Part shown: positions 27,278-35,987 of the stretch, one piece after another
Layout: every line of letters begins with the position of its first letter
Position numbering within the stretch: position 1 is the first letter of the stretch
Assembly (NCBI RefSeq): GCF_001746295.1
Contig: NZ_MJAH01000018.1
Coordinates: 1-64,000, forward strand
Reading direction: 5' to 3'
DNA: 64,000 nucleotides
Source of the DNA: Streptomyces sp. LUP47B
GTDB lineage: Bacteria > Actinomycetota > Actinomycetes > Streptomycetales > Streptomycetaceae
Notes under the pieces: model-generated
Database searches by the model: none
Told to the model about the DNA's origin: nothing
Seen by the model: only the letters and a program-made list of their open reading frames with translations
Position numbers and translations under genes: made by a program

Positions 27278-27418
27278 GGCCAGTGGGTTGAGTGCCGGGA
27301 CCTGCGGCACGCTCTGGTACTGCCGGAGGGCTGCGGCCAGTGGACGCAGCAGGAGCGGCCGGACGAGGTCGGCGCGGCACTGATCCCGTTCCTGGAGGAG
27401 TTGAGGGACAGGATTTGA
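27278..27418 (+). pseudogene. alpha/beta hydrolase C-terminal fragment
   Basis: The frame reads LVLPEGCGQWTQQERPDEVG then A-A-L-I-P-F-L before TGA 27416-27418. The G-C-G-H-W-x-Q-x-E-R-P-x-E-V pattern is the catalytic-His end of epoxide-hydrolase-like proteins; here His is replaced by Gln. No upstream catalytic part. Confidence 0.6.
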
Positions 27419-27609
27419 GGGGCGTGGTGGCTGGAGCGGTGAGCCACGTCGGAGCCCCCTCGATGACTTTGCCATCTCTTTACAACCGACCCCTCCGTCG
27501 ACTCGTCTCTTCGCACGATCCGTCACGCAGCCCGCCCGCACAGCCCGGTCATCAGACCGACCATCGGGCCGGGCTTTCCTCCGGCGGACCGACGAAAGAG
27601 AGCGATTCC

Positions 27610-27990
27610 ATGCGACGTACCGTGTGCCGTACCGTCCTCAGTGCCGTGGCACTCGCGGCCACCGCCGTACTGGCGGGCACCGCCCCCGCGTTCGCCGACG
27701 GGACGAGCCCGACCGCCACCGCCGCGCCGACCGAGGCCCCCCCGTCAGCGACCGCGGCACCGGCCGACCAGGCCACCCCGTCAGCGACCGCGGCCGGCAC
27801 CACCGACCCCAACTCGGATGCTTCCCAGGTCGCCGCGGTTCCGGCCGGCGCGCCCGACACCGGGGTGACACCGACGTCGACGGACTCCGGAACCCCGGGG
27901 GCGCTGATCGGCGGGGGCGCTGCCGCCGCGTTCGCCGTGGGCGGCGCCGCAGTGTTCGTCGTACGCCGTCGGCGGGCGACCGGGGCGTGA
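27610..27990 (+). CDS. secreted surface protein with sorting-type tail
   Basis: 126 codons; ATG 27610 with GAAAGAGAG upstream. Signal peptide 1-28 (CRTVLSAVALAATAVLAGTA). The middle is an Ala/Thr/Pro/Ser stalk. The C-terminus has GAPDTG, a hydrophobic span (GGGAAAAFAVGGAAVFVV) and R-R-R-R, the arrangement of a sortase substrate with a non-canonical P-D-T-G motif. The class F sortase gene overlaps its stop by 4 bp (GTGA), so the pair is translationally coupled. A cell-surface stalk role is inferred. Confidence 0.8.
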   Translation: MRRTVCRTVLSAVALAATAVLAGTAPAFADGTSPTATAAPTEAPPSATAAPADQATPSATAAGTTDPNSDASQVAAVPAGAPDTGVTPTSTDSGTPGALIGGGAAAAFAVGGAAVFVVRRRRATGA

Positions 27991-28634
27991 CCGTGCTCTC
28001 CAGGCGCGCGTTCGGCACCGGGGCCACGGCTGCCGCGGCCTCGCTGCTCGTGGCCTGTTCCTCTGGCGGCACGGGCGTACGGACGACGGGGACCGCGAGC
28101 CCCGACGCCTCATCCCTGCCGCCGGGATCGACGGCCGGCAAGCGCACCTCCGCCAAGTCCGCGCGGGCGGTGGGCCGTTCGGCCCCGGTCCGGCTGCGGA
28201 TACCGGCTCTCGGGGTCGACACCCCGGTGATGCGGCTGGGGCTGGCGTCCGACGGCACGGTGCAGGTCCCTCCGATCACCGACCACGACCAGGCCGGCTG
28301 GTACGAGCACTCGCCGACGCCGGGCCAGACCGGCCCGTCGGTGATCCTCGGCCATGTCACGGTCGGCGCGTACGGGGACGGCGTCTTCCGCGGCCTCTCG
28401 CGGCTGCGCCGGGGCGAGAAGATCGTGGCGCGTCTGGAGAACGGCACGGAGGCGGAGTTCACGGTCACGTCCCTGCGGACGGTGGCCAAGGCCGACTTCC
28501 CGACGGACGACGTCTACGGGAACGTGGACCGTCCGGAGCTTCGGCTCATCACGTGCGGAGGCCCCAAGGACGAGACCGGCTACCTCGACAACGTGATCGT
28601 CTTCGCCGCGCTGACGTCGTCCACGACTCCGTGA
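27987..28634 (+). CDS. class F sortase with Tat/lipobox-like leader and missing Arg
   Basis: 215 codons from GTG 27987, overlapping the upstream stop. The leader SRRAFGTGATAAAASLLVAC contains a twin-arginine motif and a lipobox (L-V-A-C), so the enzyme may be a lipoprotein rather than helix-anchored. Sortase core: PVRLRIPALGVDTPVMRLGL, A-G-W-Y, catalytic His in VILGHVTVG and Cys in LITCGG. The position of the usual catalytic Arg (R-x-x-V after the Cys) reads LDNV here, a Leu substitution. Activity therefore needs testing. Partner gene immediately upstream. Confidence 0.85.
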   Translation: MTVLSRRAFGTGATAAAASLLVACSSGGTGVRTTGTASPDASSLPPGSTAGKRTSAKSARAVGRSAPVRLRIPALGVDTPVMRLGLASDGTVQVPPITDHDQAGWYEHSPTPGQTGPSVILGHVTVGAYGDGVFRGLSRLRRGEKIVARLENGTEAEFTVTSLRTVAKADFPTDDVYGNVDRPELRLITCGGPKDETGYLDNVIVFAALTSSTTP

Positions 28635-28725
28635 ACGCCCCATAAGCACACGGAAACACACCGGACGGTGGGCCGCCGGAACGTACGCCGCCGGCCCGCC
28701 GTCCTCCCCCACGAGTGCCACACCG

Positions 28726-29241
28726 GTGGCGACAGCACCATGGAGAGCGTTGAAACGGTCCCGCGACAAGGCAGCGTCCGAGCTGTTCGCAGCCTTCTAC
28801 CCGCGCCTGGCCGGCTGGTGCCGCCGTCTTGTCGACGACGACGAGACGGCCCACGAGATCGCCTCGGAGGCGTTCACCCGCCTGTGGGCCCGCTGGACGT
28901 CGGTGGAAGAGCCGCGCGGCTTCCTCTATGTGACGGCGGCCAACATCGTCCGGGACCACTGGCGCAAGATGGAACGCGAACGCAGGGCCATGCGGCATGT
29001 GACGACGGAAACGGCGCTGCGCACCCACACCGAGGCGTCGGACCCGTCCGTCCGCCTGCTGGTGCAGTCGCTGCCGGAGCGACTGCGCGTGCCGATCATT
29101 CTCCACTACTACGCTGACATGCCCATCCGGGAAGTGTCCGCACTGACCGGACGTAAGGAAGGAACCATCAAGGCCGACCTCCACGCGGCCCGTGAACAAC
29201 TCCGAGCCCACCTGAGGAAAAGCCTTGACCACACGCTTTGA
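28726..29241 (+). CDS. ECF RNA polymerase sigma factor
   Basis: 171 codons from GTG 28726; TTG 28750, with GGAGAG upstream, is an alternative start. Region 2: ELFAAFYPRLAGWCRRLVDD, then ASEAFTRLWARW and GFLYVTAANIVRDHWRK (-10 recognition). Region 4: SLPERLRVPIILHYYADMPI then E-V-S-A-L-T-G-R-K-E-G-T-I-K (-35 recognition). The following gene overlaps its end by 17 bp and encodes a membrane protein, likely its regulator. Targets unknown. Confidence 0.88.
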   Translation: MATAPWRALKRSRDKAASELFAAFYPRLAGWCRRLVDDDETAHEIASEAFTRLWARWTSVEEPRGFLYVTAANIVRDHWRKMERERRAMRHVTTETALRTHTEASDPSVRLLVQSLPERLRVPIILHYYADMPIREVSALTGRKEGTIKADLHAAREQLRAHLRKSLDHTL

Positions 29242-29773
29242 CGAAGACGACGACCCGGAATTCGGATCGATTGACCCCACCACCCCGGGCCACGACCCCG
29301 ACGACCCCCTCCTGGTTCTCCTGGGCCCGGCTCCGGCCTATCTGGGCGCGCCCCCGGGCCGCTACGAGGAGATCCGCCGCACTGCGGTGCGCCGTCGTCG
29401 CATCCGCACGGCGGCGGGAGTGGGCATGGTCTGCGCCGTCGCCGGCCTCATCGCCCTTCCGCTCAACCTGACGACGTCCCACAGCCCCCGCTCCCCTACG
29501 GTCCCGCAGGCCCCGCCCATCTCGACGAGCTCGTCGACACCCCCCGCCGACCGCTCGCCCGCGCCTGCCACACCGCAGCCGTCCGATGCCGCCAGTACCG
29601 ACCCCAAAACCCCCGACTCCTCCGCCGCCTCCCCCACGCCGAGCCAGACGCCCACCGATGAGTCGCCGGTGGCCACCGCCGCGCCTACGACGCATCCGAC
29701 CACCGCAGAGATCGTGCCGGCGGCGAGCGTGGCCGGGACCACGGCGACACCGGACGGCACTGTGGCGCCGTAA
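29225..29773 (+). CDS. single-pass membrane protein coupled to the ECF sigma gene
   Basis: 182 codons from TTG 29225, inside the sigma-factor gene's last codons. Residues 1-60 are acidic then basic (RYEEIRRTAVRRRRIRTAAG), followed by one membrane span (GVGMVCAVAGLIALPLNL) and an external Ser/Thr/Pro/Ala-rich stalk of about 100 residues. The position suggests an anti-sigma or accessory role. No ZAS zinc motif (H-x-x-x-C-x-x-C) is present, so it is not a classical zinc anti-sigma factor. Confidence 0.7.
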   Translation: MTTRFDEDDDPEFGSIDPTTPGHDPDDPLLVLLGPAPAYLGAPPGRYEEIRRTAVRRRRIRTAAGVGMVCAVAGLIALPLNLTTSHSPRSPTVPQAPPISTSSSTPPADRSPAPATPQPSDAASTDPKTPDSSAASPTPSQTPTDESPVATAAPTTHPTTAEIVPAASVAGTTATPDGTVAP

Positions 29774-30243
29774 GAGCACGAACCGCACTCCAAGAGGACG
29801 TTTGTACGAGGCGGCGCTGCGCCAGCGGCCCCGAGATCACGGGGCGCCCAGGCTGCCGCGGACGGTGCCTGTCGCCGTACTGCGGCCTACCTGCTGCGCA
29901 GCAGGTTCGGCCAGCTGACGGCGCTGCGGACGCGGGCAGCGGCCGGTCGCACCGCGGGGTCGCGTGACTCAGCCGTGAGGCGGTCCTGGCGGACCACGCT
30001 TCAGCAGGCTTCCCGGGCGGGCCCCGGTCAGGGCACGGCGAAAGTCTGAGAGGCGCCGCTGTACATTCACGGATGCAACGCCGTTCGCTGTCGCCATTAC
30101 CGAGACGCTTTCGCGGAACGGCCACTCCAGCCCCAGAAGCCCCACGACGGAAGTGGGGCTATGCGGGAAGGGCGGCTGACAGACGGGCGCCCCACAGCAT
30201 GCTCTCTGGCCGTCCGTATCGTGCACGGGTGACAATCGCCCGC
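29774..30243. other. 470 bp without a supported gene
   Basis: Contains a perfect 8-bp hairpin at 30138-30160 but no gene. The frame of the next gene stays open upstream to 30073 without protein-like sequence. Confidence 0.4.
30138..30160. terminator. 8-bp perfect hairpin
   Basis: AGCCCCAC and GTGGGGCT flank a 7-base loop. It lies 84 bp before the S9 peptidase start and could be a terminator or leader hairpin. Confidence 0.5.
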
Positions 30244-32253
30244 ATGACCGAGTCCTCCGGTGGCCCGTCCACCTTCCGTGACCTGTCCGCCCTCGTCGCC
30301 TGCCCCCGCGTCAACTCCCTTGCCCTGTCAGTCGACGGCACTCGTCTCGTCGCCGCCGTGCAGGTGCTGTCCGGGGACGGGACACGGTTCGTGTCCGGTC
30401 TGTGGGAGATCGATCCGACCGGGGAGCGCGACGCGCTGCGGCTGACCCGGTCCGACAAGGGTGAGTCGGGGCCGGTGTTCGGTCCGGACGGGACGCTGTA
30501 CTTCCTGTCCGAACGCGCCGCCGCGGACGGCGACGAGGGCGAGGGCGCCGCGCTGTGGGCGCTGCCGCCGTGCGGGGAGGCCGTCGTCGTGGCCCGGCAC
30601 CCGGGCGGGATCGCCGCGGTCACCGTCGCCCGCAACTCCGGCGCGCTGTGCCACACCGCGGGACTGCTGCCGGGGGCCGCCGACGCCGAGGCGCACGGCA
30701 AGCTGCGCGCGGCACGAAAAGACGCGAAGGTCACCGCGATCTTGTATGAGGCCGGGCCGACCCGCGCCTGGGACCACGACCTCGGCCCGGCAGAGCCACA
30801 CACCTTCGTCCGTGCCGGTGCCGATGCGGAGCCGGTCGTCGCCGGCGGGCAGGGAATCGGTCTGGAGGACCCGGGGGACGCGGCGTTGTCGCCGGACGGC
30901 ACACGGGTCGCGTACCGCCGGTTCGTGCCCGGGCGGGTCCCGGACGAGCATCGCACCGCCGTGGTGGTGGCCGACGCGGTAAGCGGTGAGGAGGTCCTCG
31001 TCGTCGGCGATCTGGAGCACCTCTACGAGGCGCCGCGCTTCACCCACGACGGCTCGGCCGTCGTGTGCTGCCGGATGCGCTACCCGACATACAACGACCC
31101 CTGGGATGTGACTCTCGTCCGGATCGACCTGACCGACGGCACGGTGCGGGACCTGCTGCCCGGGTTCGACAACTGGCCCGGCGGCGCGGCCTGTTCACCG
31201 GTGGACGACACGCTCTTCTTCACGTCCGACGAGCAGGGGCACGCGCCCGTCTTCCGGCGCGACCCGGACGGTGGCGTCACACGTCTCACCGCTTCGGGCG
31301 CGTACGGCTCGCTGGCCGTGGCCCCCGACGGGCGGACGCTCTACGCCCTGTGCCACGCGGTCGACGCGCCGCCGACGCCCATCCGGATCGACGCCCACAT
31401 CGTCGACCAGACTCCCACCGCGCTGCCCGCCCCGGGCGGCATCGGGGAACTGCCCGGCACGCTCACCGAGGTGCACCCGGAGGCCGACGACGGGTTCGTG
31501 CTGCGCGGCTGGCTCGTGCTGCCCGAGGGCGCGTCCGACCAGCGGCCCGCTCCGCTGCTCGTCGCAGTCCACGGCGGACCGCAGTTCAGCTGGAACGGCT
31601 GGACCTGGCGGTGGAACCCGTGGCCGTTCGCCGCGCGCGGCTATGCCGTACTGCTGCCGGATCCGGCCCTGTCGACCGGCTACGGGCAGCTCAACCACCG
31701 GCGCGGCTGGGGGCAGTGGGGCGGACGCCCCTACACGGATGTGATCGCGCTGACCGACGCGACCGAGGCCCGCAACGACATCGATGCCTCACGTACGGCG
31801 CTCGCCGGCGGCTCGTACGGCGGATACATGGCGAACCGGGTCGCCACCACCACGGACCGGTTCAAGGCGATCATCAGCCACGCGGGCCTGTGGGACCTGC
31901 GAATGTTCCAGGGCGACACCGATGCGTCCTGGTACTTCCAGCGGATCTTCGGCGACCCGCTGACCCGCCCCGAGCGGTACGAGGCCGACTCGCCGCACCT
32001 GGACGTCGCGAAGATCCGCACCCCGATGCTGGTCATCCACGGCGCCAAGGACTACCGCGTGCCCGTCGGGCAAGGCGCCACGCTCTTCCAGGAACTGCAG
32101 CGCCACGAAGTCCCCGCGAAGTACCTCTACTTCCCGGACGAGAACCACTGGATCCTGAAGCCGAACCACACACGCCTTTGGTACGAGACGTTCCTCAACT
32201 TCCTCGACCACCACGTCCTCGGCACCGAATGGCAGCAGCCCGGCCTGCTGTGA
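30244..32253 (+). CDS. S9 family (prolyl-oligopeptidase-type) serine peptidase
   Basis: 669 codons from ATG 30244; an in-frame GTG 15 bp upstream is possible. Residues 1-400 form a beta-propeller (repeated blades such as DAALSPDGTRVAYRRFV). The C-terminal alpha/beta-hydrolase domain has HGGPQFSWNGW, the nucleophile Ser524 in GGSYGGYM, Asp603 in HGAKDYRVP and His635 in DENHW. No signal peptide, so it is probably cytoplasmic and degrades short peptides, as acylaminoacyl peptidases and dipeptidyl aminopeptidases do. Isolated from its neighbours. Confidence 0.92.
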   Translation: MTESSGGPSTFRDLSALVACPRVNSLALSVDGTRLVAAVQVLSGDGTRFVSGLWEIDPTGERDALRLTRSDKGESGPVFGPDGTLYFLSERAAADGDEGEGAALWALPPCGEAVVVARHPGGIAAVTVARNSGALCHTAGLLPGAADAEAHGKLRAARKDAKVTAILYEAGPTRAWDHDLGPAEPHTFVRAGADAEPVVAGGQGIGLEDPGDAALSPDGTRVAYRRFVPGRVPDEHRTAVVVADAVSGEEVLVVGDLEHLYEAPRFTHDGSAVVCCRMRYPTYNDPWDVTLVRIDLTDGTVRDLLPGFDNWPGGAACSPVDDTLFFTSDEQGHAPVFRRDPDGGVTRLTASGAYGSLAVAPDGRTLYALCHAVDAPPTPIRIDAHIVDQTPTALPAPGGIGELPGTLTEVHPEADDGFVLRGWLVLPEGASDQRPAPLLVAVHGGPQFSWNGWTWRWNPWPFAARGYAVLLPDPALSTGYGQLNHRRGWGQWGGRPYTDVIALTDATEARNDIDASRTALAGGSYGGYMANRVATTTDRFKAIISHAGLWDLRMFQGDTDASWYFQRIFGDPLTRPERYEADSPHLDVAKIRTPMLVIHGAKDYRVPVGQGATLFQELQRHEVPAKYLYFPDENHWILKPNHTRLWYETFLNFLDHHVLGTEWQQPGLL

Positions 32254-32370
32254 CCGAGCCGAGCCCGGCAGCCATCGGTCGCTGCCGACGGTCAGATCGG
32301 CAGCCCCCCCCGGACGGTTGCGGACAAAGCGTCGGGGAGAATCCATCGGTCCCACCTGTTCGATGTCTGA

Positions 32371-32580
32371 TCATTCGACGTCGACTCCGTAGGCCCGAGC
32401 GAGGCTGTCGAGCCCATCCGCCCAGTCCTGGCCCAGGGCCCGCAGCTTCCACACCGGGTTGTCGCCGACACTGTGCCGGTAGAGTTCGGTGATGACCATG
32501 GTCCGAATGGACGGGTCGGCGGGAGGCCTGAAGGTCCAGGCGGTGCCGCTTGGGCAGTCCAGGTCCAGCGCTGCGTGAGT
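32371..32580 (-). pseudogene. TerD family protein, C-terminal fragment
   Basis: The minus frame ending at TGA 32373-32371 reads TMVITELYRHSVGDNPVWKL then RALGQDWADGLDSLARAYGV. This is the TerD C-terminus (E-L-Y-R-x-x-x-x-W-K-x-R-A-x-G-Q-x-W-x-x-G-L). Upstream, ALDLDCPSGTAWTFRPPADP fits too, then homology fades without a start. Confidence 0.7.
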
Positions 32581-32609
32581 GAGGGACCCGCAGGTCAGTC
32601 CGGTCTCCC

Positions 32610-32928
32610 GCAGGGCATCTGGTCTTCACCGTTCCCCACCAGCGTTTCGAGGCGCCGCATGCGCGGTGGAACGAAGGCGCGGACGAGCCGCCGGGCCGTG
32701 TGGTGGGGAGCTACTTCGCGGAGGGATTCTGGCGCTCGGCCAACCCCGACGGCGCCTGTCGGGCCGGCAACCAGCACGCATGCTCTCCACTTATGTGACC
32801 AGCCTGGTTGAGCAGGGTTCGTCATCGGCAGGCTCGCGGAGCCGGCTCCCGACGCCCTGGTGATCGCCGAGCAGCCGCTGCGGGCCGGACTGCCGCCGTT
32901 CCTGCTCATCAGCGGGCTGCGGAGTTGA
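32610..32928 (+). pseudogene. SAM-dependent methyltransferase, C-terminal fragment, frameshifted
   Basis: Pieces in order: FTVPHQRFEAPHARWNEGAD and GRVVGSYFAEGFWRSANPDG, then MLSTYVTSLVEQG in a second frame, then FVIGRLAEPAPDALVIAEQP and L-P-P-F-L-L-I-S in a third, ending at TGA 32926. Matches the end of class I methyltransferases (Y-F-x-E-G-F-W-x-S, H-R-x-L-S-T-Y-L, E-P). At least two frameshifts. Confidence 0.7.
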
Positions 32929-33284
32929 GCTCCACGGCTGCCGGATCAACGCGAGGCATGCATCCGGCATGAGGAGGACGTGATGCCCGTTCAGCGCCGC
33001 GCTACCGACCCGGCTGGCGGAGGCTCAGCAGGCGGACAACGCGGACGGGCCATGGAGATCAGGTCCGTTTGTCTCGCTGCTGAATTTCCTTGAGCCCTTC
33101 GGCCACCGTCGCGAAGTCATTCCACTCGGAGGATGATGTGCCTGTGATGGACCGCGGTCGCACACACCGACAGGTCGATCACTTCTGCCGCACGAGGCTG
33201 GGCCTGCTGAGTCAGGTAACTCCTGTGGAGGCGACTTGTGCTCGGGGAGCGAGCCTGTCCTATTCAGGTATGGCACCGTAGAGC
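32929..33284. other. 356 bp without a supported gene
   Basis: No recognisable coding sequence; lies between the methyltransferase remnant and the terminator of the ankyrin gene. Confidence 0.4.
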
Positions 33285-33330
33285 CAGGCTGGCTCCGTCG
33301 CTCCCCCCCCGTGGTGACGGAGCCAGCCTG
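33285..33330. terminator. 15-bp perfect hairpin, terminator of the ankyrin/HEAT gene
   Basis: CAGGCTGGCTCCGTC (33285-33299) pairs perfectly with GACGGAGCCAGCCTG (33316-33330), 62 bp beyond the minus-strand stop at 33393. Confidence 0.85.
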
Positions 33331-33392
33331 CGTCTCGGGTTCCTCCGCGTCCATGGGGTCGGGGAGCGATCGGTGTTCGCTCTGACCGGTCG

Positions 33393-34769
33393 TCACTCGG
33401 CAGCCGAGTTCTCCTTCTGCCACCTCCACTGCCAGAGCGCGCTGGCCCGGTGGTGGTGCTCCAGGCCGTCACCGAGAGGTCCTACCCGCTCGATGGCCGT
33501 GGCGGTGCGCGGGTCGTCGCGCAGGGCGAGACCGTAGGCGGCCTCCAGACGCACGAGTTGGTTGTCCTCGTCGAGCAGTCCTGCCAGGGCGTCGGCGACG
33601 GCGGGCGTACGGTCTCGGGAGCCGGCCAGTGCCGCCACGGCCGCACCCCGTGGGACGGCATCCGGGTCCTCGATCAGTAGGAGCAGCGCTCGGGTGGTCT
33701 CCGAGAGGAGGTCGTCGTCTCGCATGCTCGCCGTACACGCTCTGAGCCGCACCTCGGCGTCCGGGTCGCGCATGAGGGTGCGCAGGGCGGCCCTGGCTGC
33801 CGGAGTGCGGGGAGCGGAGTCTGCGGAGAGGGCATAGGGCACTTCGCGGCGTACGCGCGGGTCGGGGTGGTCGCAGTAGCGCAGGCCGATGGCTTCCTGG
33901 CCCGGGTGGTCGTGGTCGGTGAAGGCGTCGAGCACCTTCGCGAGTATCTCGCCGTCCGTTTCTTCGGCCGACCAGGCGGCCAGGAGTTCGCTCTCCTTCT
34001 TCTCGAAGCGGGGGCTGGTTTCGAGAAACTCCCACATCCGCAGGTAATCCACCACGAACCGGCGATGCGCCGGGTCACGGTCGTGGCGATGGGCCACCAC
34101 GGCCGACCAGGTCTCAAGGCTGCGGCGCTGGGTGAGGATCCAGCAGACCGTCGACCAGTTCACATGGTGCTCGTCATTCCGGTCGACAGCGCGGGTGATC
34201 AGTTCGTCGACGGGGGTCAGGATGCGAAAGGCCCACTCCAGCGAGGTCAGGATGGCCCCGTGCCCATCTCGTACGTTCAGGTCGCCGAGTGAGACCAGAT
34301 CGACCCAGTCGTATTCGTCGTCCTGAACGCGGACCGTCGTGGCCGGACCCGGTACGCCCGTCCTGCGCCGCAGTTGCTCGACCGCGCCCGTCTCGTACCA
34401 GTCCCGTGCCACGGCGAGCATCCGTTCACGAATGGCTTGCGAAAGTCGCAGGCGGGGCTCTTTGCCCAGCACGGCTGAGAACACCGCGGGGGAGCCACCG
34501 TCGATGGCGCGCCACAGCGGCGTGGTCCCGTCCGGCAACACCTGGTCAGGATCCGCACCGCCCTCTACCAGCGCCTGAGCCACCGACGCGTCGTAAGCCG
34601 CTACGGCCCCGTACAGCATCGGCAGCCCGCCCGTGTCGACCGTGTCCGGATCCGCGCCCCGATCCAACAGATCCCGCACCATCTCAGCGTCCCCCGCCCG
34701 AACCGCCGACCTCAGCCGACGGTCGAACTCCGCCTCGCTCAAGCTTGTGTCCTTCCATCCGAAGCGCAT
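33393..34769 (-). CDS. ankyrin-repeat plus HEAT-repeat protein
   Basis: 458 codons from ATG 34769; ribosome binding site weak. Residues 14-100 are ankyrin repeats (VRAGDAEMVRDLLDRGADPD, then ALVEGGADPDQVLPDGTTPL). Residues 105-270 are a helical middle part with many Trp. Residues 280-440 are HEAT-like repeats (EAIGLRYCDHPDPRVRREVP, LRTLMRDPDAEVRLRACTAS). Both repeat types bind proteins. No enzymatic motif and no signal peptide. Such repeat proteins are frequent as immunity or adaptor proteins beside polymorphic toxin remnants, but that link is only positional here. Confidence 0.82.
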   Translation of the reverse strand: MRFGWKDTSLSEAEFDRRLRSAVRAGDAEMVRDLLDRGADPDTVDTGGLPMLYGAVAAYDASVAQALVEGGADPDQVLPDGTTPLWRAIDGGSPAVFSAVLGKEPRLRLSQAIRERMLAVARDWYETGAVEQLRRRTGVPGPATTVRVQDDEYDWVDLVSLGDLNVRDGHGAILTSLEWAFRILTPVDELITRAVDRNDEHHVNWSTVCWILTQRRSLETWSAVVAHRHDRDPAHRRFVVDYLRMWEFLETSPRFEKKESELLAAWSAEETDGEILAKVLDAFTDHDHPGQEAIGLRYCDHPDPRVRREVPYALSADSAPRTPAARAALRTLMRDPDAEVRLRACTASMRDDDLLSETTRALLLLIEDPDAVPRGAAVAALAGSRDRTPAVADALAGLLDEDNQLVRLEAAYGLALRDDPRTATAIERVGPLGDGLEHHHRASALWQWRWQKENSAAE

Positions 34770-34829
34770 CGCCGGCCCGTCGAGGCCCGCGGGTTCAGAG
34801 AAACCGCTCGCGGGTCGATTCCACGCCCA

Positions 34830-35339
34830 TCAGCTGGGCGTAGCCGTGGGTTCGGCGGGAATTGTGGGGTGGTTAGCGAGGCGGCGGGCTTCGGCTGTGA
34901 CCTCGGCATCGACCTGGTCCACGGTTGTGTCGCTGTATTCGAGGATGTCGTACTCGTCGTCGAGTTCGGCGAGCCACTCAGTCAGGGACAGCTCATGTCC
35001 GTAGCGCTGATGGATCCGGAAAGTGAACTCCCCAGGCGTGAGCTTGCCCGCGAGCATGTGGCGCGCGAGGGCTCGGACAGCGGCTTCCTGGCCGGCCTCG
35101 CCGGCGACCGGAAAGAAGGTGAGGCGGAGTTCGTCGAGTGCTGCGGGAAGCAGGTCGTGGATGTCGTAGTCCGCCTCGGCGCGCGTGCAGGCGGCGAGGA
35201 TCCGAAGGCCGGGGGAGCCGAGTCCGGCAACGAGCGCATCACAGGCGGCATCCACGACCTCGCTCGCGCGGATTTCCCCCATGCCCCAGAGGGCGGGATG
35301 GTCCTGTAGAGCGATTGCTGCTGCTTCTGCCGACGTCAC
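34830..35339 (-). CDS. hypothetical protein, helical, unknown family
   Basis: 169 codons from GTG 35339, with GGACGA just upstream. Predicted mostly helical: IRASEVVDAACDALVAGLGS, then AALDELRLTFFPVAGEAG. The second half is rich in acidic residues (LAELDDEYDILEYSDTTVDQ). No Cys pair, signal or membrane span. Size and acidity resemble small immunity proteins, but no family was recognised. 60 bp downstream lies the ankyrin gene's start on the same strand, so the two may be co-transcribed. Confidence 0.65.
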   Translation of the reverse strand: MTSAEAAAIALQDHPALWGMGEIRASEVVDAACDALVAGLGSPGLRILAACTRAEADYDIHDLLPAALDELRLTFFPVAGEAGQEAAVRALARHMLAGKLTPGEFTFRIHQRYGHELSLTEWLAELDDEYDILEYSDTTVDQVDAEVTAEARRLANHPTIPAEPTATPS

Positions 35340-35398
35340 TCGTCCATGATTCCCTTCATGGTGCGTCCGGGTCGAGCAGATTTCATCGAAGGTGCCGT

Positions 35399-35958
35399 TC
35401 AGGCCTGTTCCAGCCGGGCTCGTGCGGAGTCCGCGTAGCGCATCGCGGTCTTCTTGTCGAGCCCGAAGACTTCGGCGAGATGTAGTGGGTCAGGCTCGTG
35501 GGGCAGGGCCTCTTCGAGCTGCCGGTCAACGCGGAGCCGTTCCACGGTGGCGTGGTGTCCCCGCAGCGGAGCACTGATGGCAGTGGTTGCGGGCCCGGCT
35601 GGTCGTGTTGGCGGTCAGGTTGTTGATCAGCAGGTGGAGGTTCGCGGTGCTGGGCCACTGATGGCGCCGGTAGTCCAGCCACTCCGCCGTGAGCTTCAGG
35701 GTGAGGTCGTCGAGAGGCCGGGTGCGTCCGGCGATGGTCACCGGCGGTTGCCGAGGTCGACGTCGTCGAGCATGAGGGCGGCGATATGGGCGTCCCGGGC
35801 GGCGTGGACCGCCGCGAGGGCGAGAACGGGCCGCGCTGCGGGGGTCGTCGCAGTCGCGACGGAGCGTTCGATCTACTCGGGGAGGAGCGGGTGCAGCACG
35901 GCGTACTCGTTCTGCCCGACCTTGATCCGGCTGGTGGGGTTGCGGAGGATCAGACACT
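35399..35958 (-). pseudogene. tyrosine recombinase/integrase, C-terminal half, disrupted
   Basis: Minus-strand pieces: ILRNPTSRIKVGQNEYAVLH then P-L-L-P-E and a TAG; HAARDAHIAALMLDDVDLGN; after a frameshift TIAGRTRPLDDLTLKLTAEW and LDYRRHQWPSTANLHLLINN; after another, ATVERLRVDRQLEEALPHEP and LAEVFGLDKKTAMRYADSAR, ending at TGA 35401-35399. This follows a well-known Streptomyces integrase family. Inactive: one stop and two shifts. Confidence 0.82.
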
Positions 35959-35987
35959 GCACCTTTGGCCAAGAGTATTCTCTGGCG

